Shown here: positions 26,602-35,250 of the stretch, one piece after another
Position numbering within the stretch: the stretch's first letter is position 1
Layout of the letters: each line of letters begins with the position of its first letter
From: Acidimicrobiaceae bacterium
GTDB lineage: Bacteria; Actinomycetota; Acidimicrobiia; Acidimicrobiales; Aldehydirespiratoraceae
Assembly: GCA_016845585.1 (NCBI GenBank)
Contig: JAERSO010000122.1
Span: 1-57,732 of the forward strand
Direction: 5' to 3'
Length of the DNA stretch: 57,732 nucleotides
Program-made: the position numbers and the translations under genes
Notes under the pieces: model-generated
Told to the model about the DNA's origin: nothing
The model's input: only the letters and a program-made list of their open reading frames with translations
Databases searched by the model: none

Positions 26602-27831
26602 ATGGCCGGCGTCGCGAACATCCTCCACGCGGATCTCGACTCCTTCTACGCATCGGTCGAGCAGCGCGACAACCCCCGGCTCCGGAACCGGCCGGTGATC
26701 GTCGGTGGTGGGGTGGTGCTCGCGGCCAGCTATGAGGCCAAGGCCCATGGCGTGCGTTCGGCGATGAACGGTCGCCAGGCTCGCCTGCTCTGCCCGCATG
26801 CGATCGTCGTCGAACCACGTATGGAGGCATACAGCGAGGCATCGACCGCCGTGTTCGAACGCTTCCACGACTTCACGCCCCTGGTGGAGCCCCTCTCACC
26901 GGATGAGGCGTTCCTCGATGTGTCGGGTGCGCTCAACATCTTCGGGCCCGCCGCGTCGATCGCGGCCCAGTTGCGCACACGGGTGCTGGTCGATGTGGGC
27001 CTGCCGATCTCAGTCGGCGTCGCCCGCACCAAGTTCCTCGCCAAGGTCGCGAGCGCTCAGGCGAAACCCGACGGGCTGCTCGTCGTCGATCCCGACCGGG
27101 AGCGAGAATTCCTCCACCCACTCCCGGTCGACGTTCTGTGGGGCGTCGGTCCGGTGACATCGGAGAAGCTGGGCAACCACGGCGTCGAGACGGTGGGCGA
27201 CCTCGCCTCGAGCGGACGCGCCGAGATGCAGGCCCTCTTGGGAGCGGGCACCGGGCGCCATCTGCGCGACCTCGCCCACAACCTCGATCCCCGCAAGGTC
27301 GACACCGGTCGCCGCGACCGATCGATGGGGGCCCAGCGGGCGCTCGGTGTCCGTGTGCGCACCCGCGGCGAGTTGCGCACCGACCTGATCGGGCTCGTCG
27401 AGAAAGTGGCCGCCCGGCTCCGCAAGGCCGAGCGCCTGACCCGCACCGTCACGGTTCGCTTCCGCACCGCCGAACTGCGCGCCGAGAGCCGGTCGCGCAC
27501 GCTCCTGGAACCGACGGCATCGACGGAGGTGCTCACCGCCACCGCCGACGAGCTGCTGGCGAATCTCGTTGATGGGCCTCAGGGGCCCGGCGCTCGACTC
27601 GGCCGGGTCGGGTGTTCGCTGATCGGCATCACGTTCAGTGGCCTCGCTCCGCCCGATGCGGTCCAGCTCGCCTTCCGTTTCCCGGAACAGGGAAAAGCGA
27701 CCGAGGCCCTCGACGACATGATGGACGACATCCGGACGCGGTGGGGAGGCAAGGCCGTCGCCCGGGCCTCGTTGATGGGCGCGGGCTCCGGCTTCCCGGT
27801 CCTCGCGCGGCCCACTGCCGTCGATGCCTAG
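26602..27831 (+). CDS. dinB: DNA polymerase IV (Y-family translesion polymerase)
   Basis: 409 residues. Catalytic carboxylates are Asp11 in ILHADLDSFYASVE and Asp101/Glu102 in LSPDEAFLDVSGA. Other family marks are YEAKAHGVRSAM, the HhH region DVLWGVGPVTSEKLGNHG and the little-finger domain. The C-terminus lacks an obvious beta-clamp QLxLF motif: VQLAFRFPEQ is the nearest candidate. It should bypass DNA lesions with low fidelity. A LexA box and leaderless -10 precede it. Its TAG stop interlocks with that of the convergent gene in CTAG 27828-27831. Confidence 0.95.
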   Translation: MAGVANILHADLDSFYASVEQRDNPRLRNRPVIVGGGVVLAASYEAKAHGVRSAMNGRQARLLCPHAIVVEPRMEAYSEASTAVFERFHDFTPLVEPLSPDEAFLDVSGALNIFGPAASIAAQLRTRVLVDVGLPISVGVARTKFLAKVASAQAKPDGLLVVDPDREREFLHPLPVDVLWGVGPVTSEKLGNHGVETVGDLASSGRAEMQALLGAGTGRHLRDLAHNLDPRKVDTGRRDRSMGAQRALGVRVRTRGELRTDLIGLVEKVAARLRKAERLTRTVTVRFRTAELRAESRSRTLLEPTASTEVLTATADELLANLVDGPQGPGARLGRVGCSLIGITFSGLAPPDAVQLAFRFPEQGKATEALDDMMDDIRTRWGGKAVARASLMGAGSGFPVLARPTAVDA

Positions 27832-28574
27832 ACGGAGTCTCCGTCGCCACTGCCCTCCGCGGAATCGCTGCCGGTGACCGGGTACCCACCGCTGATCGAT
27901 GGTTCCGCCGGAGTGACCGGATACTCGCTCGGCTGTGTCGCCGGGTAGCTGCCCGCGGGATCTGTGGTCGGGTAGGTGCTGTCCGGAACCGTGACCGGGG
28001 GTGCGGTCGTCGGTGGTGCCGTGGTCGATGGCCCGGCGGTCGGAGGCAGGGTGGTCGGAGGCAGGGTGGTCGTCGCCGACGCCACGCCGTCATGGACCGG
28101 GGGCGGGAGATCCTCGGGAAGCAGGGCCACGAAGTCGTCGGGATCGATGCTATTGTCGGCGAGGGCCTCGCTCACGGGCACACCGGGCGGCACCTCGACG
28201 CCGAGTTCGTCGAGCGTTTCGACCGCGGCAGCCCGATAGGCGTCGCGCCGAACCCTGGTCTGGGCCGCGATCTCGCCGATCGACTCCGGGAGTGTGCCGG
28301 CGCTCACCTCCGCAGCGAGTGTGTCGAGCTGAACGTCGGTGACGAGGCCGTCGTCGAGCATCCGGCCGAGCTCGTTCGACACGTCAGAGCCGACGGCGGC
28401 GATGACCTCCTCGACGACCGCCGGGTCGAGCCCGAGCGCCAGCAGCGTGTCGGCGATCAGGTCTTCACGAACAGGCGGCTCATCGGGGCTCGTCGCACTG
28501 GCGACACCGGCGAGCGATGTCAGGAGTGAGGCGGCCAGGGCCAGTGTTCCGAGGGCGATCCGTGAGCTGGTCAT
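27828..28574 (-). CDS. Secreted Thr/Pro-rich protein
   Basis: 248 residues. A signal peptide covers about residues 1-27 (IALGTLALAASLLTSLAGVASA). The next about 120 residues are helical and acidic, with some resemblance to the secreted protein at 1032. The last about 90 residues are low complexity: TTLPPTTLPP repeats, then Thr/Pro/Val, then YPxTxPxxYP repeats and a Gly/Asp tail. This could be a wall-spanning linker or glycosylated stalk. ATG 28574 is chosen at the signal peptide; a longer frame is Arg-rich and not credible. No function assigned. Confidence 0.75.
   Translation of the reverse strand: MTSSRIALGTLALAASLLTSLAGVASATSPDEPPVREDLIADTLLALGLDPAVVEEVIAAVGSDVSNELGRMLDDGLVTDVQLDTLAAEVSAGTLPESIGEIAAQTRVRRDAYRAAAVETLDELGVEVPPGVPVSEALADNSIDPDDFVALLPEDLPPPVHDGVASATTTLPPTTLPPTAGPSTTAPPTTAPPVTVPDSTYPTTDPAGSYPATQPSEYPVTPAEPSISGGYPVTGSDSAEGSGDGDSV
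28039..28068 (-). repeat. Two tandem 15-bp repeats in the Thr/Pro stalk
   Basis: GTCGGAGGCAGGGTG occurs twice in tandem (28039-28053, 28054-28068), encoding TTLPP-type repeats on the minus strand. Likely a site of length variation. Confidence 0.7.
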
Positions 28575-28627
28575 GCCCCAACTTCGGGCGATTGGGGCGC
28601 CGAGTTGATGCGATTGAGCCGATCGAC

Positions 28628-28972
28628 TCAGTCCAATAGGGCTGCGAGGGAACCGTCTTCGACCCCGGCCAACGCGGCCTCTGCCTCTTCCTCGGTGATC
28701 CATCCACCGGCGATCGCCGCCTCGAGATCGCCACCGGACGCAATGAGCACCGCGGCGATCACGACGGCCTCGGGGTCGAGGTCGCTGTGGTCCACGATGG
28801 CAGGGAGCGACGTACTCGCGGGGGCTGCGGCGACGGTCGTCGTGGCGGCCACGGTGGTCGTCGTCGACCCGACCGTTCGTTCGGCCGCGGGCACCGGTTC
28901 GGCGTCGGCCGTTCCGCACGATGCCACCAGTGCGGCGACAGCGACCAATCCCGGAAGTCGTCTCCACCTCAT
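28628..28972 (-). CDS. Small lipoprotein
   Basis: 114 residues. The lipobox is LVASC after a short hydrophobic signal (RLPGLVAVAALVASC), so the mature N-terminus is a lipid-modified Cys near residue 19. A Thr/Ala/Val linker follows (TVGSTTTTVAATTTVAAA), then a helical domain, ITEEEAEAALAGVEDGSLAALLD, in which an acidic helix ends the protein. It lies upstream of the Thr/Pro-rich secreted gene on the same strand with a 53-nt gap. Function unknown. Confidence 0.72.
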   Translation of the reverse strand: MRWRRLPGLVAVAALVASCGTADAEPVPAAERTVGSTTTTVAATTTVAAAPASTSLPAIVDHSDLDPEAVVIAAVLIASGGDLEAAIAGGWITEEEAEAALAGVEDGSLAALLD

Positions 28973-29095
28973 GTTGGTGTTATCGGCGTGACGCGTGGCT
29001 GATCTGAGCGCCAATCCGACCAATGGGCCAAAGGACTCAGAAGTGCGAGACTGTCGGAATGGAGCCAAACAGCGCCACCGGCCAGATCACCTGAC

Positions 29096-29545
29096 GTGGC
29101 GGAGCCCGGATTCTTCGAACACGTGCTCGACGCCTTCGAGGGCTTCGTGGACGATGCCCACGGCGCAGTGCGGGCAAATGCACATCGACGGGGACTGAAG
29201 GTCTGGTTCGGCACCGCCGATGGCAGCGCGGCTCGCGAGCACTACGAGGCCCAACTCATGCGCCAGGGGAGCGACTTCGCGCTCGAGATCGGATTCCATG
29301 CCGAGCATCGCGACCCTTCCGAGAACGAGGCATGCCTCGAGCATCTGATGACGACGGAGAAGCAGTGGCGCAAGGAGTTGGGCGAGGATGCCGAGGCCGG
29401 TCCGTTCCTCGGCAACGAGTCGTGGCGCCGGATCTCCGAGGTCTGGGAACCACCCGACCCCGACGATCCGGACGCCCCGATGGAGATCGCGGCCCGGCTG
29501 GCCGACTATGTCGACGCGATCGAACCCCACCGGGTGCGAGACTGA
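29096..29545 (+). CDS. Conserved hypothetical protein
   Basis: 149 residues, acidic and soluble, starting at GTG 29096. Segments include FFEHVLDAFEGFVDDAH, KVWFGTADGSAAREHYEAQL, EIGFHAEHRDPSENEACLEH and a Pro/Asp-rich part before the C-terminal helix. No family is recognised. It ends 5 nt before the HAD-IG nucleotidase gene and is probably co-transcribed with it. Confidence 0.7.
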   Translation: MAEPGFFEHVLDAFEGFVDDAHGAVRANAHRRGLKVWFGTADGSAAREHYEAQLMRQGSDFALEIGFHAEHRDPSENEACLEHLMTTEKQWRKELGEDAEAGPFLGNESWRRISEVWEPPDPDDPDAPMEIAARLADYVDAIEPHRVRD

Positions 29546-29550
29546 CCGCG

Positions 29551-30966
29551 ATGTCCGACTCCCCGTCCACCAGCCCCGGCCGCGGCCTGTACTGCAACCG
29601 CACCCTCAACCTGCGAGGTGTTCGTGCCATCGGCTACGACATGGACTACACGCTCATCCACTATCACGTCGACGAGTGGGAGCGGGCGGCCTTCGAGCAC
29701 GCCCGGCAGCAGCTCTCCGCGCAGGGATGGCCGGTCGAGTCACTGACCTTCGACCCCAGCGCGTTCACGTTGGGGCTCGTGTTCGACCTCGAGCTCGGCA
29801 ACCTCGTCAAGGCCACCCGGTTCGGCTACGTGATGAAGGTGCAACACGGAACCAGGACCCTGACCTTCGATGAGCAGCGCACAGTCTACGACGGCGTCGT
29901 GATCGACCTCGGTGAAGAGCGTTTCGAGTTCATGAACACCTTGTTCGAGCTGAGCCGAGCGTCGCTGTGGACCCAGCTGGTGGAGATCCACGACATCAAG
30001 CCCCTCCCCGGCGTGGCGTCCTTCCTGCATCTCTACCGAGAGATCGACCGGGCCCTCGGCGCCGCCCATCTCGAGGGCGCGCTGAAGCAGCAGATCGTCG
30101 ATGACCCGGAGCGCTTCGTCGACTTCGACCCCGGCATCGTCGGCACCCTCAACGACCAACGCCTGGCCGGCAAGCAACTCCTGCTCATCACCAACTCCGA
30201 GTGGTGGTACACGGAGCGGATCATGAGCTGGTGCGTCAATGGTTCGATGCCCGACGGTCAGACGTGGCGAGATCTCTTCGATGTCGTGATCGTGGCGGCA
30301 GCCAAGCCACGCTTCTTCTCCGAGCAGGGGCCGATCTACCGCCTGGTGGACGACGAACTCGGCCATCTCGAGCCCCATTACGGCGCCCTGGAAAGGGGCG
30401 AGGTGTACCACGGCGGCAACGCCCGCATGGTGGAGGCCTCACTGGGCCATGACCCGTCACAGTTCCTGTACGTCGGCGACCATCTCTTCGGCGACGTACA
30501 CGTCACCAAGGACGTGCTGCGGTGGCGAACCTGCCTCATCGCACGCGAGTTGGAGGACGAGGTTGCCGCCGCCGCGGGGTTCGCTGGTTCCGAGCAGGAG
30601 TTGCGCACGCTCATGGTCGAGAAGGGTCGACTCGAACAGGTCCATTCCCGGCTGCGTCTGGATCGGCGCCGCCTGGTCGTGGCTGATGAGCCTCGAGATG
30701 AAACCGATGCGGCAATCGACGCCGCGGCACGACAGATCGCCACGATCGATGCAGACATCGCTCCTCTTGCCCAGGCCGCGGCCATGCAGGGAAACGACGT
30801 CTGGGGTCCGTTGATGCGGGCCGGCATCGACAAGAGCCTGTTCGCCCGCCAGGTGGAGAAGTACGCCGACGTCTACACCAGCCGGGTCAGCAACTTCGCG
30901 GCGGCGACACCCTACGGCTACCTCCGGGCCGCACGAGGTTCGCTCCCCCACGACGCACCTGGCTAG
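29551..30966 (+). CDS. HAD-IG family 5'-nucleotidase
   Basis: 471 residues of the cytosolic purine 5'-nucleotidase-like HAD-IG family. HAD motif I is IGYDMDYTLIHY (nucleophile and acid/base Asp), motif II is LLLITNSEWWYTERIM, and motif III/IV is in QFLYVGDHLFGDVHVTKD. The C-terminal part has a long helical region (ETDAAIDAAARQIATIDADI). It should hydrolyse nucleoside monophosphates. ATG 29551 is used because the family begins there. Its TAG stop is also the start of the next gene's -10 hexamer. Confidence 0.88.
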   Translation: MSDSPSTSPGRGLYCNRTLNLRGVRAIGYDMDYTLIHYHVDEWERAAFEHARQQLSAQGWPVESLTFDPSAFTLGLVFDLELGNLVKATRFGYVMKVQHGTRTLTFDEQRTVYDGVVIDLGEERFEFMNTLFELSRASLWTQLVEIHDIKPLPGVASFLHLYREIDRALGAAHLEGALKQQIVDDPERFVDFDPGIVGTLNDQRLAGKQLLLITNSEWWYTERIMSWCVNGSMPDGQTWRDLFDVVIVAAAKPRFFSEQGPIYRLVDDELGHLEPHYGALERGEVYHGGNARMVEASLGHDPSQFLYVGDHLFGDVHVTKDVLRWRTCLIARELEDEVAAAAGFAGSEQELRTLMVEKGRLEQVHSRLRLDRRRLVVADEPRDETDAAIDAAARQIATIDADIAPLAQAAAMQGNDVWGPLMRAGIDKSLFARQVEKYADVYTSRVSNFAAATPYGYLRAARGSLPHDAPG

Positions 30967-30969
30967 GTT
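30964..30969 (+). promoter_or_regulatory. Leaderless -10 element of the nitroreductase-like gene
   Basis: TAGGTT with 8 nt to ATG 30978. Its TAG is the stop codon of the upstream nucleotidase gene. Confidence 0.45.
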
Positions 30970-30977
30970 GCGCAACC

Positions 30978-31721
30978 ATGGCTGAAACCTCCGGCAACCC
31001 CGACATCGAGTTCTTCTGGGACCCCGTCTGCCCGTTCGCATGGATCACGTCTCGATGGGTCGAGAAGGTGGCCGCCCAGCGTGACTACGGCGTGGACTAT
31101 CGGTTCATCTCCCTGCGGCTGATCAACAAGGACAAGGACTACGCCACCGAGTTCCCGCCCGAGTACGAGTTCGGTCACACCGCCGGCCTGCGATTCCTGC
31201 GGGTCGCGGCCGCCATCCGTGAAGACCTGGGACGCGAACACATGGCTGCTCTGGTGACCGCATACGGCGAGTCCTACTGGGACAAGCCAAAGGGTTCAGG
31301 CATGCGCACCCATCTGAGCACACCTGACCATGCCGCCGAGGTCCTGGAGGCCGCCGGCCTCCCGGCCTCGTACGTGGCGTCACTGGACGACGACTCATGG
31401 GACTCGGCGATCGACGACGAGGGCGAGTTGGCGCTCTCACGTACGGGACGCGACGTGGGCACGCCCATCATCACCTTCCACCCGCCTGACGGATTGTCGT
31501 TCTTCGGTCCGGTGATCTCGCGGGTGCCATCAACCGAGGACGCGGTTCGCTTGTGGGATGCGGTGATCGAGTTGGCGGGCTTCCCCGGGTTCGCCGAGAT
31601 GAAGCGCAGTGTGCGCGAGGTGCCACAGCTCAACATCCTCGGCGGCGTGAGTGACCGGCCCCAGAGCGAGGACTGGACCGACGGGCACCGCGCCGGGCAT
31701 CTCCCCGGCGACCCGAGTTAG
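30978..31721 (+). CDS. DsbA-fold oxidoreductase of the mycothiol-dependent nitroreductase (Rv2466c) family
   Basis: 247 residues. The thioredoxin-fold start FFWDPVCPFAWITSRWVEKV matches the family, with a single active-site Cys18 in C-P-F-A. In Rv2466c of M. tuberculosis the motif is C-P-W-C; here the second Cys is Ala, so a monothiol mechanism with mycothiol is likely. The C-terminal half includes VGTPIITFHPPDGLSFFGPV with the cis-Pro loop typical of the fold. Presence of this family suggests a mycothiol-making actinobacterium. Confidence 0.82.
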   Translation: MAETSGNPDIEFFWDPVCPFAWITSRWVEKVAAQRDYGVDYRFISLRLINKDKDYATEFPPEYEFGHTAGLRFLRVAAAIREDLGREHMAALVTAYGESYWDKPKGSGMRTHLSTPDHAAEVLEAAGLPASYVASLDDDSWDSAIDDEGELALSRTGRDVGTPIITFHPPDGLSFFGPVISRVPSTEDAVRLWDAVIELAGFPGFAEMKRSVREVPQLNILGGVSDRPQSEDWTDGHRAGHLPGDPS

Positions 31722-31730
31722 CGGGCCGGG

Positions 31731-34700
31731 TCAGAAGCTCTCGTCGGCGTAGATCACCGGCGAGTCCGGGGTGCCGCTCGGGCGGAGCACCATGATGAGG
31801 TCGCCGGGCTCGACCGAAGCGGCGGCGCCAATCGCCACCCGGATGACCGACCCGTCGAATGGCGCGGTGATGTGCGACTCCATCTTCATGGCCTCGATCA
31901 CGCCGACCGAATCACCGGCCGCGAGTTCATCGCCGGCTTCGACCGACACATTGACCACGCCGCGGAACGGCGCAGCCACGTGCTCGGGACGAGCCGGGTC
32001 TGCCTTCTCCGCTTCGACGATATCGGTGGCGACGGACCGGTCGACGACATCGATGGGGCGCAGCTGGCCGTTGAGCCGAAACACGACCGAGCGGACGCCT
32101 TCCTCGTTGGGTTCGCCGATGGCTTCCAACCCGATGAGCACGCGCACGCCGCGCTCGAGGCTCACCGACACGTCCTCTTCGGACTCGGTGAGGCCGTACC
32201 AGAAGAGCGGGGTCGGGAGGACGGCGAGGTCGCCGAAGCGTTCCCGCATCTCCTGTTGCGACTTGGCCGGCGCCGGAAACAGCAGTCGACTCAGCGTGTT
32301 GCGGACATCATCGCCATCGAGCGCGGTTCGGTCGTCGTCGCTGAGCGTGGCAACCGGTTTGGGTTCGGGCCGTTCGGCCAGCGCGTCGGTGCGGAAGGGT
32401 TCGGGGAAACCGGCTTCGGGCGTGCCGAGTTCGCCCCGCAGGAAGGCGACGACACTGTCGGGGAGATCGACGCTTCGAGGATCGGACTCGAGGTGCTCCG
32501 GGGTGACGCCGGAAGCCACGAGATGCAGCGCCAGGTCGCCGACGACCTTGGAGCTGGGCGTGACCTTGATGGGGCGGCCCAGGATGCGGTCGCAGGCCGC
32601 GTAGAGCCGCTCGACCTCCTCGAAACGGTGGCCGATCCCGAGTGCGATGGCTTGTTGGCGGAGGTTGCTGAGCTGACCGCCGGGGATCTCGTGGCGGTAC
32701 ACGGTGCCGGTCGGGGCCCGGAGCCCGGCTTCGAACGGCGAGTAGAGGTTGCGGACGGCCTCCCAGAACGGCTCGAGGTCACCCACGGCCTCGAGATCGA
32801 GACCGGTGCCACGGTCGCCGTATTCGGTGGTGGCGATGAGTGCCGCCACCGACGGCTGACTGGTCATCCCCGACAACGGCGGCGCAGCCGCGTCGACCGC
32901 ATCGACTCCTGCTTCGACCGCTGCGAGGTAGGTGGCGAGTTGACCGCCTGACGTGTCGTGGGTGTGGAGATGGACCGGCGTGTCGAACCGCTCTCGCAGG
33001 GCGGAGATGAGGGTGCGAGCGGCGGGAGCGCGAAGCAGACCCGCCATGTCCTTCACACAGAGGATGTGAACCCCGGCGTCGACGAGCTCCTCGGCCAGCC
33101 GGAGATAGTAGTCGAGGTCATAGAGCGTTTCGGCCGGATTGGACAGATCGCCGGAGTAGCAGAGGCTGCCCTCGGCGAGCGCGCCGGTCTCGAGGGTGGC
33201 CTCGATCGCAGGCCGCATCTGCTCGATGTCGTTCAGCGCGTCGAAGACGCGGAACAGATCGATTCCGGTGGCGTGGGCTTCCTGCACGAACCGGCGACAC
33301 ACCACATCGGGATACGGCGAGTAGCCGACCGTGTTTCGACCGCGCAGCAGCATCTGGAGCAGGAGGTTGGGAGCGGCTTCCCGGATGCGGGCGAGCCGAT
33401 CCCATGGGTCCTCGTGCAAGAACCGCAGGGCCACGTCGTAGGTGGCGCCACCCCAGCACTCGAGGCTGAGCAGTTGTGGTTGCGAGTGAGCGAGATGGCG
33501 CGCCCCCGCGACGAGGTCGAAGGATCGGACCCGGGTGGCAAGGATCGACTGATGCGCGTCGCGCAGAGTGGTGTCGGTGACCGCCACCTCGCTGCTCGAC
33601 CGCAACCATGACGCGAAGTCGGTCGGACCGAGTTCGTCGAGCCGCTGTTTGGAGCCGCTCGGTGGATCCTCCGACGGCCGACCGGGCAGCTTCGTCATCG
33701 GATCGACGAGCGATGGCGGCTCGCCGTTCGGCCGGTTCACCGTGACATCGGCCAGGTACTTGAGCAGGCGCGTTGCCCGGTCGGCGCCCACCGACGCAGC
33801 CGTCAGGTGGGGGCGCTGGTCGATGAAGTTGGTGGTGGCCGTGCCGTCGCGGAAGTCCTCGTCGGCGAGCACTGCTTGCAGGAACGCGATGTTCGTCTCG
33901 ACACCGCGTACACGGAACTCAGCGAGTGCTCGTTCGGAGCGCCGGAGTGCGGTGGCGAAGTCCGACCCCCGGCATGTGAGCTTCACGATGAGTGAGTCGA
34001 AGTACGGCGAGACCTCGGCCCCGATGTAGCCGGTGCCACCGTCGAGGCGGATACCCGCTCCACCGGGTTGGCGGAACGCGACGATGCGGCCGGTGTCGGG
34101 GCGGAAGTCGTTGGCCGGGTTCTCGGCCGTGATCCGGCACTGGAGGGCGAATCCCCGCGGGACGATGTCGTCCTGGCGGATTCCGAGGTCGTCGAAGCTT
34201 GCGCCGCCGGCGATGCTCAGCTGCGATTCGACGAGGTCGATGTCGGTGATCTCCTCGGTGACCGTGTGCTCGACCTGGATCCGGGGATTCATCTCGATGA
34301 AGACGTGTCGCCCGGTGCCATCCACGAGGAACTCGACCGTGCCGGCGTTGCGGTAGCCGATGGAGCGAGCGTACGCGACTGCATCGGCGCAGAGTGCATC
34401 GCGCAGCACCGGGTCGAGGTTGGGGGCCGGAGCGATCTCGACGACCTTCTGGAACCGCCGCTGCATCGAACAATCGCGTTCGTACAGGTGCACGACCTCG
34501 CCATCGGCATCGGCCAGGACCTGGACCTCGATGTGGCGGACATCGGTGACCGCCTCCTCCAGGAAGACGGTGCTGTCACCAAAGGCGCTCTCGGCCTCGC
34601 GCACTGCGGAGGCCAGGGCATCCGGTAGATCCGTCGGACGATCGACCCGTCGCAGACCGCGCCCGCCACCGCCGGCGGCCGCCTTCACGAAAATCGGGTA

Positions 34701-35168
34701 GCCGATTCCCTCGGCGAGCGTGAGCGCCTCGTCGGCGTCGGTGAGCGAGGGCGACTGCCGAAGCACGGGCAGCCCGGCGGCCTCCGCCGAGGCGCGCGCC
34801 CGCATCTTGTTGCCGGTGAGGGTGAGGACATCGGCCGACGGTCCGACGAAGATCAGACCGGCTGCGGCACACGCGTCGGCCAGATCCGGGCTCTCGGAGA
34901 GGAAGCCGTACCCGGGGTAGACGGCGTCGGCGCCCGAGCGCTGCGCGGCCGCGATGATCACCTCGATGTCGAGGTAGGCGCGGACCGGGTGGCCCCGCTC
35001 GCCGATCTCGTAGGCCTCGTCCGCCTTCAAGCGGTGCAGGCTGTTGCGGTCCTCATAGGTGTGGATGGCGACCGTGCGGATGCCGAGCTGCGTGGCGGCC
35101 CGAAACGCCCGGATGGCGATCTCGCCCCGGTTCGCGACGAGGAGCTTGTTGATCTGGGGAGCAGACAC
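31731..35168 (-). CDS. pyc: Pyruvate carboxylase
   Basis: 1145 residues in the single-chain layout. Residues 1-460 form the biotin carboxylase domain (KLLVANRGEIAIRAFRAA, the ATP-grasp loop KAAAGGGGRGLRR, EMNPRIQVEHTVTEE). Residues about 530-830 form the carboxyltransferase domain (TDTTLRDAHQSILATRVR, VKDMAGLLRA, HTHDTSGGQLATYLAAVEAG). A C-terminal biotinyl domain has VIEAMKMESHITAP with biotin-accepting Lys1095. It makes oxaloacetate from pyruvate, a natural outlet for the pyruvate formed by the neighbouring phenol pathway. GTG 35168 lies 6 nt after TAGATA. Confidence 0.95.
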   Translation of the reverse strand: MSAPQINKLLVANRGEIAIRAFRAATQLGIRTVAIHTYEDRNSLHRLKADEAYEIGERGHPVRAYLDIEVIIAAAQRSGADAVYPGYGFLSESPDLADACAAAGLIFVGPSADVLTLTGNKMRARASAEAAGLPVLRQSPSLTDADEALTLAEGIGYPIFVKAAAGGGGRGLRRVDRPTDLPDALASAVREAESAFGDSTVFLEEAVTDVRHIEVQVLADADGEVVHLYERDCSMQRRFQKVVEIAPAPNLDPVLRDALCADAVAYARSIGYRNAGTVEFLVDGTGRHVFIEMNPRIQVEHTVTEEITDIDLVESQLSIAGGASFDDLGIRQDDIVPRGFALQCRITAENPANDFRPDTGRIVAFRQPGGAGIRLDGGTGYIGAEVSPYFDSLIVKLTCRGSDFATALRRSERALAEFRVRGVETNIAFLQAVLADEDFRDGTATTNFIDQRPHLTAASVGADRATRLLKYLADVTVNRPNGEPPSLVDPMTKLPGRPSEDPPSGSKQRLDELGPTDFASWLRSSSEVAVTDTTLRDAHQSILATRVRSFDLVAGARHLAHSQPQLLSLECWGGATYDVALRFLHEDPWDRLARIREAAPNLLLQMLLRGRNTVGYSPYPDVVCRRFVQEAHATGIDLFRVFDALNDIEQMRPAIEATLETGALAEGSLCYSGDLSNPAETLYDLDYYLRLAEELVDAGVHILCVKDMAGLLRAPAARTLISALRERFDTPVHLHTHDTSGGQLATYLAAVEAGVDAVDAAAPPLSGMTSQPSVAALIATTEYGDRGTGLDLEAVGDLEPFWEAVRNLYSPFEAGLRAPTGTVYRHEIPGGQLSNLRQQAIALGIGHRFEEVERLYAACDRILGRPIKVTPSSKVVGDLALHLVASGVTPEHLESDPRSVDLPDSVVAFLRGELGTPEAGFPEPFRTDALAERPEPKPVATLSDDDRTALDGDDVRNTLSRLLFPAPAKSQQEMRERFGDLAVLPTPLFWYGLTESEEDVSVSLERGVRVLIGLEAIGEPNEEGVRSVVFRLNGQLRPIDVVDRSVATDIVEAEKADPARPEHVAAPFRGVVNVSVEAGDELAAGDSVGVIEAMKMESHITAPFDGSVIRVAIGAAASVEPGDLIMVLRPSGTPDSPVIYADESF

Positions 35169-35174
35169 GTTCGT

Positions 35175-35180
35175 TATCTA
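35175..35180 (-). promoter_or_regulatory. Leaderless -10 element of pyc
   Basis: Minus-strand TAGATA followed by 6 nt and GTG 35168. The last base is A rather than T. Confidence 0.4.
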
Positions 35181-35250
35181 CCAGTTGGCTTGAGGCCGAT
35201 AAAGCGGGACCCGGGGACGAACTGACATTGTCGCGATACGCCATTTTGGC

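Noticed and set aside
28039..28068. Tandem repeats as a CRISPR or regulatory repeat array
   Set aside because: Only two 15-bp units, in frame, coding for Thr/Pro-rich protein repeats.
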